5,404 nucleotides of DNA, from the NCBI GenBank assembly GCA_002428085.1, contig DJAA01000053.1, positions 1 through 5,404 on the forward strand, given 5' to 3'. The DNA is from Sulfurimonas sp. UBA6014 (GTDB taxonomy: Bacteria; Campylobacterota; Campylobacteria; Campylobacterales; Sulfurimonadaceae). Positions 1 to 5,404 of the stretch are shown here, piece by piece; the stretch's first letter is position 1, and each line of letters starts with the position of its first letter. The position numbers and the translations under genes were made by a program. Under the pieces are notes generated by a model. That model did no database searches. It was given only the letters and a program-made list of their open reading frames with translations, and was not told the DNA's origin.

Positions 1-2
1 CA

Positions 3-200
3 CTTATTTTTAGAATTGGCGAAATAAAAATATTAACTGGTTTGATTTTAGGGGTGTATTATAGTTTGAAAAATCCCGATACGGTCATTTTTAATGCCAA
101 CAGAAACTAAAGCGTGGAAGAGTTGAACGACTTAAATGCTAAATAGTTAGAACAGTTGATGAAAAAAGAGTGTCAAAAACTTTGGAAAATAAAGAGATAG
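3..200 (+). pseudogene. Decayed reading-frame fragment, possibly tyrosine recombinase remnant
   Basis: Reading from position 3 in one frame gives 35 codons up to TAA at 108-110, then a further stretch to TAG at 144-146, then 17 codons to TAG at 198-200. No start is visible and the left edge of the window cuts it, so this is at best the tail of a broken gene. The translation has protein-like pieces: RIGEI at 12-26, VEELNDLNAK at 114-143, and LEQLMKKECQKLWKIKR at 147-197. RIGEI resembles box I of tyrosine recombinases (usually GLRIGE followed some residues later by W-x-D). A +1 shift near 38 would supply WFDF in about the right place, and later KLKRGRVERLK in that same shifted frame. This match is weak and rests on a shift I chose. 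The position beside a tRNA 3' end and next to paired GGTACC repeats fits an integrase relic. It could equally be non-coding DNA. Confidence 0.3.
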
Positions 201-201
201 T

Positions 202-223
202 CGGTACCCAAAACGGTACCCAA
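202..223. repeat. Two direct copies of CGGTACCCAA
   Basis: The 10-mer CGGTACCCAA occurs at 202-211 and again at 214-223, a 12-bp period. Each copy contains the palindrome GGTACC. The pair lies between the relic frame ending at 200 and the 3' end of the tRNA gene at 291. Short direct repeats at such a position can be arm-type integrase binding sites of an integrated element. That role is inferred; only the repeat is seen. Confidence 0.55.
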
Positions 224-290
224 TAAATAAAAGGTTAAGTTTTTGATTTTTTATTTTATTTCAAAGTTCGTTGTGTAGGGATTTTAAAAG

Positions 291-367
291 TGGTGGGTTC
301 TGAGTGACTCGAACACTCGACCGCTCCGTTATGAGCGGAGAGCTCTAACCAACTGAGCTAAGAACCC
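291..367 (-). tRNA. tRNA with CAT anticodon, probably tRNA-Ile2 (lysidine type)
   Basis: The reverse complement folds as a complete tRNA. The acceptor stem is GGGTTCT (367-361) with AGAACCC (301-295), discriminator A at 294, and CCA encoded at 293-291. The D stem is GCTC/GAGC with an AGTTGGTTA loop. The anticodon stem is CTCCG/CGGAG around loop CTCATAA, giving anticodon CAT at 333-331. The T stem is GAGTG/CACTC with loop TTCGAGT. A paired G1-C72 and the absence of three G-C pairs next to the anticodon loop rule out initiator tRNA-fMet. CAT then means elongator Met or the AUA-reading Ile2 whose C34 is modified by TilS. The T-loop ending AGT and the GGTC variable loop resemble known Ile2 sequences more, so I favour Ile2. 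The gene is 53 bp past the globin stop. TATAAG on the minus strand at 405-400 is a weak private -10 candidate; read-through from the operon is also possible. Confidence 0.95.
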
Positions 368-420
368 ACTTTGTAGGGTGGAATTTTACTCAAGAGCACC
401 TTATATTTTGCTGATTTTGA

Positions 421-858
421 CTATTTTGTATTTATCATCCAAAGGGAAAAAATATCTAAATAATTCCAAAATGATTGTAAAGATTCTTCCGAAATTCCCT
501 CTGTTTTTAAGTCTTCAAGTATTGGGATATAAAGTTCTAGCCAAGTATCTCTAGCATCTTGTGTAATTCTAAAAGGGGCGTGTCTTGCTATCATTCTTGG
601 CGCTCCTCGATTTTGTTCAAAATGATTTGTCCCGCCGCATATTTGTATAAAAAAATCACTAGCATGTTTTTTTGCCATCTCAAACTCTGCTTCATCTTTT
701 GGAAATAGATGCCGTATACTGCTCTCTTTTATAAGCTCATAATGGACAAAAACAATCTCTCTAATCCCCTCTTCTGTCACTTCAGCTAAAAATTGTGGGA
801 TTGGTTTTGCAACGGGGGGTCTGGCTCCAAAGGGGGCTTTTGTAAGTGTTAAATTCAT
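421..858 (-). CDS. Truncated haemoglobin (2-on-2 globin, group II-like)
   Basis: A 145-residue haem protein of the bacterial truncated haemoglobin family, presumably cytoplasmic (no signal peptide or membrane segment). The globin signature is visible: Tyr40 in the VFVHYELI helix fits the distal B10 tyrosine, LFP at 51-53 ends the B/C region, GG at 75-76 follows the E helix, RHAPF at 92-96 supplies the proximal haem ligand His93 (F8), and Trp106 in RDTWLELY fits the G8 tryptophan of groups II and III. The RHAPF plus RDxWL pattern is typical of group II. About 20 Pro-rich residues precede the globin fold. Family roles include O2/NO binding, NO or peroxide detoxification and redox sensing; which applies here cannot be read from sequence. 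The start is clear: ATG at 858 overlaps the RND stop (ATGA), with AAAGGA at 870-865, so its translation is probably coupled to the pump. No terminator hairpin is visible after it. Confidence 0.92.
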   Translation of the reverse strand: MNLTLTKAPFGARPPVAKPIPQFLAEVTEEGIREIVFVHYELIKESSIRHLFPKDEAEFEMAKKHASDFFIQICGGTNHFEQNRGAPRMIARHAPFRITQDARDTWLELYIPILEDLKTEGISEESLQSFWNYLDIFSLWMINTK

Positions 859-3800
859 ACACTTTCCTTTATTTGTGGTTTGATTTTATAAGATACTGCG
901 TATAAAAGAGGCACAAATACTAAGTTAAGTACAGTTGCCCATGCGATTCCAAATCCCATTGAAACTGCCATGGGCTGGAGTATAATAGCTTGTCCTGAAG
1001 CAAAAAAGATAAGCGTGAACAAACCCAAAACTGTTGTAAGGGATGTAAGAAATATAGGTCGCAAACGATTTTTTGCTTTTTGCATCAAATCCTCTGTGTC
1101 TTTTGCGTCTTGGATAAAACTCACCATGATAAGTCCATCATTGACAACAACGCCGGCAAGTCCTACGATACCAATCATCCCTGTCATGGTCATATTTAAG
1201 CCCATGACTAAATGTCCAAAATAGACTCCAAATATAACAAGTGGAATCGTACTCATAACAATTAAAGATTTTTTTATAGAGTCAAACAGCCATACTAAAG
1301 TGATGAAAATTAAAAATATTGCTATCACAGCCGATTGCAATATTTCGATTTTATTTTTGGCATTCTCTTTTTCTTCCCCTTTTATATCTACAACAAAACC
1401 CTCACTTTTTAACTTTTCAAATGCGGGAGTCATGATTTTCATGACCTCAGCAGAGGTGATTGCTTTTTTATCTAAAGAGGCAAAAAGGCTTCGTATGCGC
1501 ACTCCATCTTCTTTTTTTAGTTCCACAAATCCTTGTACAATCACAAAATCACAAACCTCTTTTAAGGCTATAAACTGATTTGTTGCAGGGATTTGAATCT
1601 CTATCCCGTTGATGGATTCTAAATGCTCATTTGCAGAACTTTCAATTTTAATGCGAATAAGTCCACTTTCATTGAACATTTTTCCATATTCACCTTTGAG
1701 ATAATACGACCGCAATTCATTTGAGATCATCTCTTCATTGAAACCAAGTCCTTGTCCATAAGCATTTACGCGGAGTTTGAGCTCTTTTTCTCCGATATCT
1801 GCATCGTTAGAGATATCATTGACCCCTTTTATTTTTTGCAGTTGTTCTTCTAAATATGCCAGTGCGCTTAGGATACTTTTTTCATCTTTGCCACTGAGAC
1901 TTACTTCGATGTCATTTGCCACAACTCCCGCTCCAGGGACTCGCACCATTAGCTCTTCATAAACCTTGCCATGACTATCTTGTAAATCTCTAAATGGTTT
2001 AACAATTTCTTCAAGTATTTTTCCTACTTCCTTAGCATCATGCTCTCGTATGAGCACATTTTTATCGTAGTCTAGAGAAAAAAGTGGATTGATATACATA
2101 TCAAAAACATTACTTGGAGCTCTTTCATGAAGGTCTATAAATATATGAAAAAAGTTCTCTCCAACTTCTGCTCTGTTTTTAGCATCCATTCGAAAACCAA
2201 TGACCGACGTCACAGAAGAGACATCATTTTTATCAAGCTTTGCAAGGATTGATTTTTCTATCTCTGTTATGACCGCTTCAGTATCTTTGAGCTCATTATT
2301 GACATTTACCTTGCCAAGAACATACACTTGCGTCGTATCAAAATCTGGAAAAAGCTGAAATTTAGAGTTTTTTACCAAAACAAAGGTTAAAGCAAAAACA
2401 CTTACCACGATAACAATTAAAGAAGTCCATGGTCTCTTAAATACAAAATGTAAAACTTTAAAGTGCCAAGAGTTAAGTCTATCCCAAAGCTTTTTAGTAT
2501 ATCTCGCTTCAGGCGAAACCTTCAAAAAATCATGGGCGTGTAAAGGTAAAAAGAAAAATGCTTCAAACAAGGATGAAAGGAGCAAAACAGTTATCATGAT
2601 GGGGATGATTTTTATGAAAGTTCCCATTTCGCCGCTGAGTAACAGCATGGGTAAAAAGGCAAAAACCGTCGTGAGTGTCGAAGCTAAAACAGCAGGAAAC
2701 ATCTCCACAGCTCCAACTATCGTCGCTTCCCTTTTGTCCATTCCCTCTTCCATGTGTCTATAAATATTCTCCGCTACGACAATCGCCTCATCGACAAGCA
2801 TACCAAGCGCGATAAGAGCACCCAGCAATGAGAGCATATTTAAGCTATGTCCCAACAATTGACTCACGATAAGACCTATCATAAAACTCACAGGAATACC
2901 GATAGCAACAACCACCGCAATCCCCCTGTTTATAAAAACAAGCATGGAAATAAAAACAAGAATAAGACCAAAAGCAATATTGGAAAAAACAATATTTAAA
3001 CGATTTTTTATCCAAACTGAAGTATCGGTATATATCGCATATTGAAGTTCTGGATGTTTGAGAGAATTCTCTTTTAAAATTTTTCGAATATCTTTGACTA
3101 AGGCTATGGCATTGCCTTCTTTTGATTTTGTCACATTGAGCGATATATTTCTACTCCCATTGTAATGTGAGAGCTCCACTTCATCGCTGAGCTTGAATGA
3201 AACATCGGCTATGTCGCCTATACGAACTCTTATACCAGAGATATTAACAATCGTATCTTCAACACTCTCTTTATTTTTTTCGCCATTAAAAGTCGATATA
3301 TAAAGGTGACTACCCTTCTCTTTAATAGTTCCAATAGGAAAAATTGAGCTTGTTTTTTGAAGTGCTGCGACCACTAAAGTGGGTTGCAATCCGTAAGCTT
3401 GTATTTTTTTTTCATCCAAGGCGATGACCAACTCTTCATCGGCATCACCACGAATAGATATCTCGCTCAAATCTTTTAACACGCTCAGTTGACTCTTGAG
3501 CTCCTCAGCTTTTAAAAGCAGTTCCTCTTTTTGTGCATTCCCAGCAATGGCAATCAATACAAGAGGAAACGCATGCGTTTTGATTTTTGCAATCGGTTCT
3601 GCCATATCCGAGGGCAAATCTTTTCTCACCGAGCTCACAACATCTTTGACATCATTGAGTACATTTGCATTATCAGAGCCAGGTTTTATGTCAACACTTA
3701 TCGAAAATGAGCCATTTTTAATGTTTGTTGTTATGACATCAAGCTCGTTGATATTTTGAAGTTCATCTTCTATGCTTTTGACTACCATTTTATCCAGAAC

Positions 3801-3977
3801 ATCTGCAGAGGTCCCAGCGTAACCACCAGTAATAAGCACTTTATCCATATTCATGGGAGGAAAAATTTCTTTTGGGATATTACTATAAGCAAAAATCGAC
3901 AAGAGGAGGATAAACACGAGCAATATATGGTTGAGCAGTGGTTTATCAAGAGAAAATTCTATAAATTTGCGAATCAT
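855..3977 (-). CDS. RND-family efflux permease (AcrB/COG0841 type), no adjacent adaptor
   Basis: A full-length inner-membrane, proton-driven RND transporter of 1040 residues, within the family's usual 1000-1070. Layout is canonical: TM1 about 14-31, first periplasmic loop 32-326, TM2-TM6 about 328-478, TM7 about 519-536, second periplasmic loop 537-880, TM8-TM12 about 881-1027. TM4 carries GMLVDEAIVVAEN (392-404), so the two relay acids are Asp396 and Glu397 where AcrB has Asp407/Asp408. TM10 reads GVVVNDGLIMVSF (942-954): Asn946-Asp947 stand where AcrB has Lys940-Asn941. TM11 keeps RLRPIFLTS (971-979) with its Arg and Thr. The pattern fits drug/hydrophobe exporters rather than CzcA-type metal pumps, but the substrate is unknown. 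The start ATG is preceded by AAAGG (3988-3984) with a 6-nt spacer. No MFP adaptor or TolC-like gene is in the window, so partners must be encoded elsewhere or the pump works without them. It lies 27 bp after the ftsL-like gene and overlaps the globin by 4 bp. Confidence 0.95.
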   Translation of the reverse strand: MIRKFIEFSLDKPLLNHILLVFILLLSIFAYSNIPKEIFPPMNMDKVLITGGYAGTSADVLDKMVVKSIEDELQNINELDVITTNIKNGSFSISVDIKPGSDNANVLNDVKDVVSSVRKDLPSDMAEPIAKIKTHAFPLVLIAIAGNAQKEELLLKAEELKSQLSVLKDLSEISIRGDADEELVIALDEKKIQAYGLQPTLVVAALQKTSSIFPIGTIKEKGSHLYISTFNGEKNKESVEDTIVNISGIRVRIGDIADVSFKLSDEVELSHYNGSRNISLNVTKSKEGNAIALVKDIRKILKENSLKHPELQYAIYTDTSVWIKNRLNIVFSNIAFGLILVFISMLVFINRGIAVVVAIGIPVSFMIGLIVSQLLGHSLNMLSLLGALIALGMLVDEAIVVAENIYRHMEEGMDKREATIVGAVEMFPAVLASTLTTVFAFLPMLLLSGEMGTFIKIIPIMITVLLLSSLFEAFFFLPLHAHDFLKVSPEARYTKKLWDRLNSWHFKVLHFVFKRPWTSLIVIVVSVFALTFVLVKNSKFQLFPDFDTTQVYVLGKVNVNNELKDTEAVITEIEKSILAKLDKNDVSSVTSVIGFRMDAKNRAEVGENFFHIFIDLHERAPSNVFDMYINPLFSLDYDKNVLIREHDAKEVGKILEEIVKPFRDLQDSHGKVYEELMVRVPGAGVVANDIEVSLSGKDEKSILSALAYLEEQLQKIKGVNDISNDADIGEKELKLRVNAYGQGLGFNEEMISNELRSYYLKGEYGKMFNESGLIRIKIESSANEHLESINGIEIQIPATNQFIALKEVCDFVIVQGFVELKKEDGVRIRSLFASLDKKAITSAEVMKIMTPAFEKLKSEGFVVDIKGEEKENAKNKIEILQSAVIAIFLIFITLVWLFDSIKKSLIVMSTIPLVIFGVYFGHLVMGLNMTMTGMIGIVGLAGVVVNDGLIMVSFIQDAKDTEDLMQKAKNRLRPIFLTSLTTVLGLFTLIFFASGQAIILQPMAVSMGFGIAWATVLNLVFVPLLYAVSYKIKPQIKESV

Positions 3978-4004
3978 TATTTGCCTTTAGAAACTTTAAA
4001 AACT

Positions 4005-4283
4005 TTAGAAAAGTGTATCAAGAATTTGGTTTTTAAACTTGATAGATTCGACAGAGTTACGAATAAGTCTATTCTCCTCTTTTAAAATTTCATATTCACC
4101 TTGAAGTTTTGAGATATCCCTGCTTTTAAAATATATTTGTTGCTGAATGTAAATTTTTGGAAACATAAACATGCATAAAAATGACAACACAAAAAAAATA
4201 TAGAGAAAATAGTTCAAATCAAGATCTTTTTTTGGGTTGAGAACTAAATCAACTTCATCCAATAAATCTATTTTTTCACTCAT
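4005..4283 (-). CDS. ftsL: FtsL-like small bitopic membrane protein
   Basis: A 92-residue protein with a short charged cytoplasmic N-terminus (1-23), one hydrophobic segment (about 24-43, NYFLYIFFVL onward), and a C-terminal helix rich in Leu/Ile, Glu and Lys (about 47-88) with coiled-coil-like spacing (ISKLQGEYEILKEENRLI). That architecture and size are those of FtsL/DivIC divisome proteins, which form a coiled-coil complex with FtsB and FtsQ to activate septal peptidoglycan synthesis. FtsL is very poorly conserved in sequence, so the call rests mainly on shape and on its place directly after rsmH, the standard rsmH-ftsL order of the dcw cluster. Its ATG (4283) overlaps the rsmH stop as ATGA, and GAGG abuts the start, so re-initiation by terminating ribosomes is likely. 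The next gene would normally be ftsI, but here it is an RND pump. Alternative: an unrelated small membrane protein. Confidence 0.7.
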   Translation of the reverse strand: MSEKIDLLDEVDLVLNPKKDLDLNYFLYIFFVLSFLCMFMFPKIYIQQQIYFKSRDISKLQGEYEILKEENRLIRNSVESIKFKNQILDTLF

Positions 4284-5206
4284 CCTCTATCCATCTCAAA
4301 AATTCTCATTTTGGCACTTCTGCTTCTTGGATTGGCTTTGAGCTCATCATCTTGTCCCATGATGGGTTTTTTTGTACCGATTTTTCCCTTTGCATGATGG
4401 TTCCCACAAGTGCACCGCATAGCTTCACTTGGGCAGATACAAGATTTGCTCCAGGCAGAAAATGCTTGCTTTACAATTCTATCTTCAAGCGAATGAAAAG
4501 AGATAATGGCAATCTTCGCATGGGGAAAATTCGCCTCTTCTATACTTTGGAGCAATGACTTGAGCTCCCCTAATTCATCATTTACCTCTATACGGATAGC
4601 TTGCATAAGCAAAGTAGCAGGGTGTATTTTTTTTCCTGCAGGCATAAAAGGTTTTATGGAGTCACTGAGTTGTTTTGCAGAGGTAAAGGGACGATTTTTG
4701 ACAATATGTGCAGCGATTTTTTTGTAGTTTCTAAGCTCACCATACTCTAGTAAAACTCTCTCTAGTTCATGTGTCGGGTATTGGTTTACAACATACGCTG
4801 CGTGTAAAGAGGCATCCTCATCCATTCGCATATCAAGGTTCTGGCTCTCATAAGAAAACCCTCTTGTTTTTTGGTCAAGCTGAAGTGACGAAACGCCGAT
4901 ATCAGCAAGCACGCCCCGAATCTTTGAGACATCAACATGCATAAGAATATCTTTCATGACACGAGAGAAACGTCCTTTTCTTATGCTTACTCTCTCGCCA
5001 AATTTTTCCAGTCTTTTTGTCGAAAAATCTATGGCAGTTTGGTCTTGGTCTATCGCAATAAGTGTAATATGAGGATTGGCTTCTAAAATCTTACTCGAAT
5101 GCCCACCGTATCCTAAAGTGCAGTCAATTATTACTCCCTCCTCTATTGCTTCAAAGAGCGATACAACTTCACGATAAAGAACCGGAATATGGGGAATATC
5201 TTGCAA
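4280..5206 (-). CDS. rsmH: 16S rRNA (cytosine(1402)-N(4))-methyltransferase RsmH
   Basis: RsmH (MraW) uses S-adenosylmethionine to methylate N4 of C1402 in the 16S rRNA decoding centre. Numbering from the TTG start proposed here (308 residues; E. coli 313): IPHIPVL near the N-terminus, SAM-binding DCTLGYGGHSS (28-38), AIDQD (51-55), ADIGVSS (101-107), the family block RGFSY...LDMRMD (115-129), QAIRIEVN (202-209), SFHSLEDRIVK (236-246), a Cys pair motif CIC...CTC (256-258, 265-267) and the C-terminal NPRSRSAKMR. All are intact. The reading frame also extends to ATG at 5242 (320 residues). I prefer TTG at 5206 because AAAGG (5217-5213) sits 6 nt before it, the same arrangement as before the RND gene. 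It also puts IPHIPVL a few residues from Met, as I recall for Campylobacter RsmH. The ATG at 5242 has no Shine-Dalgarno and overlaps a TATAAT box. First gene of the operon. Confidence 0.95.
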   Translation of the reverse strand: MQDIPHIPVLYREVVSLFEAIEEGVIIDCTLGYGGHSSKILEANPHITLIAIDQDQTAIDFSTKRLEKFGERVSIRKGRFSRVMKDILMHVDVSKIRGVLADIGVSSLQLDQKTRGFSYESQNLDMRMDEDASLHAAYVVNQYPTHELERVLLEYGELRNYKKIAAHIVKNRPFTSAKQLSDSIKPFMPAGKKIHPATLLMQAIRIEVNDELGELKSLLQSIEEANFPHAKIAIISFHSLEDRIVKQAFSAWSKSCICPSEAMRCTCGNHHAKGKIGTKKPIMGQDDELKANPRSRSAKMRIFEMDRG

Positions 5207-5212
5207 AAAAAA

Positions 5213-5217
5213 CCTTT
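5213..5217 (-). promoter_or_regulatory. Shine-Dalgarno for the rsmH TTG start
   Basis: AAAGG on the minus strand, 6 nt before TTG 5206-5204. It decides the start: the upstream in-frame ATG at 5242 has only AT-rich sequence before it. The RND gene (AAAGG at 3988-3984, 6-nt gap) and the globin (AAAGG at 870-866, 7-nt gap) use the same motif and nearly the same spacing. Confidence 0.65.
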
Positions 5218-5231
5218 GTTGAAATTTTGCA

Positions 5232-5258
5232 AAATTATACATTAATTTTGTATAATTT
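5232..5258. repeat. Perfect 10-bp inverted repeat with divergent -10 boxes
   Basis: AAATTATACA (5232-5241) and TGTATAATTT (5249-5258) are exact reverse complements separated by 7 nt. Each arm holds a TATAATTT, one pointing left to rsmH and one pointing right. It may be a repressor/activator operator, or simply two back-to-back promoters. The arm is AT-rich, so some of the symmetry could come from both being -10 consensus, but a 10-of-10 match is more than that requires. Confidence 0.6.
5234..5239 (-). promoter_or_regulatory. Candidate -10 box of the rsmH operon promoter
   Basis: A perfect TATAAT, extended to TATAATTT (5239-5232), reads leftward. Transcription would begin near 5227, giving a leader of roughly 20 nt before the Shine-Dalgarno and TTG of rsmH. 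Sequence upstream (5240-5275) is strongly AT-rich with no TTGACA-like -35, as expected for Campylobacter-type sigma70 promoters. The box includes part of the region that a longer rsmH reading would treat as codons 2-3. Confidence 0.5.
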
Positions 5259-5318
5259 AATTTTTAATATAGTATCATCTACACGAGCAAAGGTCTCTAA
5301 ATAGGGATATTTTAGTTT

Positions 5319-5343
5319 ATACAGAGCTCAAGTATCTCTGTAT
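5319..5343. repeat. 8-bp inverted repeat (dyad) in the upstream region
   Basis: ATACAGAG (5319-5326) and CTCTGTAT (5336-5343) are exact reverse complements around a 9-nt loop. No T-run follows on either strand, so it is not a typical intrinsic terminator. It lies just upstream of the rightward TATAATTT at 5351 and could be an operator or a transcript hairpin. Confidence 0.4.
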
Positions 5344-5350
5344 GAAACTG

Positions 5351-5356
5351 TATAAT
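5351..5356 (+). promoter_or_regulatory. Candidate rightward -10 box
   Basis: TATAAT within TGTATAATTT (5349-5358) on the plus strand, the same 10-mer as at 5249-5258 and exactly 100 bp from it. It would drive transcription off the right edge, where no gene can be seen, so its use is uncertain. Confidence 0.3.
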
Positions 5357-5378
5357 TTACTCATAATAGACTTCTTTT

Positions 5379-5404
5379 GGATTGCTTCGCTTTGCTCGCA
5401 ATGA
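5379..5404. repeat. GC-rich ATTGC...GCAAT dispersed repeat, cut by window edge
   Basis: GGATTGCTTCGCTTTGCTCG followed by CAATGA (5379-5404) has ATTGC (5381-5385) and GCAAT (5398-5402) as inverted ends and is far richer in GC than its surroundings. From memory it resembles the intergenic palindromic repeats with CATTGCGAG...GAAGCAATCC found in many unrelated bacteria. Those usually have two facing halves; no second half (CATTGCGAG on the plus strand) is seen to the left, so it is a single half or continues past the edge. No coding function is apparent. Confidence 0.5.

Noticed and set aside
232..290. Terminator after the tRNA gene
   Set aside because: No stable hairpin followed by T residues on the minus strand; only AT-rich sequence.
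274..388. TGTAGGG...ATTTTA found on both sides of the tRNA (274-286 and 372-388)
   Set aside because: The match is short, AT-rich and needs a 4-base gap, so it is not convincing as an attachment-site duplication or tandem tRNA spacer.
382..401. Possible terminator between globin and tRNA
   Set aside because: Only a 4-bp GGTG/CACC pairing without a T-run; too weak to call.
970..1962. Plus-strand open frames of 61-92 codons (970-1224, 1300-1578, 1777-1962)
   Set aside because: They lie antisense inside the RND gene, whose domains and motifs are continuous here; their translations look like Ser/Phe-rich shadow sequence with no recognisable family.
3496..4085. Plus-strand open frames at 3496-3759 and 3756-4085
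   Set aside because: Antisense to the conserved N-terminal part of the pump and to the ftsL-like gene; no Shine-Dalgarno or family match.
4352..4727. Overlapping plus-strand open frames at 4352-4558 and 4506-4727
   Set aside because: Antisense to the strongly conserved C-terminal half of rsmH.
1..5404. CRISPR array, toxin-antitoxin pair, riboswitch or insertion sequence
   Set aside because: No spaced repeat array, no paired small ORFs, no long structured leader and no transposase reading frame seen on either strand.

Overview
The window reads as chromosomal DNA of an AT-rich Campylobacterota member (a Sulfurimonas/Sulfurospirillum/Arcobacter-like bacterium). The evidence is the RsmH sequence, whose N-terminal IPHIPVL resembles RsmH of that phylum as I remember it, the TATAATTT-type -10 boxes, and the low GC content. 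I cannot name a genus from the sequence alone.

All intact genes lie on the minus strand, so transcription runs from the right edge to the left. In that order they are: rsmH (16S rRNA C1402 N4-methyltransferase); a 92-residue membrane/coiled-coil protein in the usual position of ftsL; a full-length 1040-residue RND efflux permease; and a 145-residue truncated haemoglobin. A tRNA gene with anticodon CAT follows 53 bp further on. rsmH/ftsL-like and RND/globin overlap by 4 bp (ATGA), and ftsL-like to RND is only 27 bp. The four protein genes therefore look like one operon with translational coupling. It starts as the normal rsmH-ftsL cell-division cluster, but the next gene is an efflux pump rather than ftsI. 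The pump has no adjacent adaptor (MFP) or outer-membrane channel gene in the window. The ATGA overlap ties globin synthesis to pump synthesis, which suggests the two work in the same process, such as a response to a toxic or nitrosative compound. That function is inference only.

Right edge (5207-5404): a promoter/operator region. A perfect 10-bp inverted repeat (5232-5241 / 5249-5258) carries two divergent TATAATTT boxes. A third copy of the 10-mer TGTATAATTT lies exactly 100 bp from the second, and an 8-bp dyad (5319-5343) sits between them. The window ends in a GC-rich ATTGC...GCAAT repeat that looks like half of a dispersed palindromic element. The leftward -10 overlaps the most upstream ATG of rsmH, and a TTG 36 nt further in has a good Shine-Dalgarno, so the TTG is the better start.

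Left edge (1-290): no intact gene. The plus strand carries a reading-frame relic broken by stops, followed by two direct copies of CGGTACCCAA, just past the 3' end of the tRNA gene. This is the usual place for integrative elements, and the relic may be the worn end of one.
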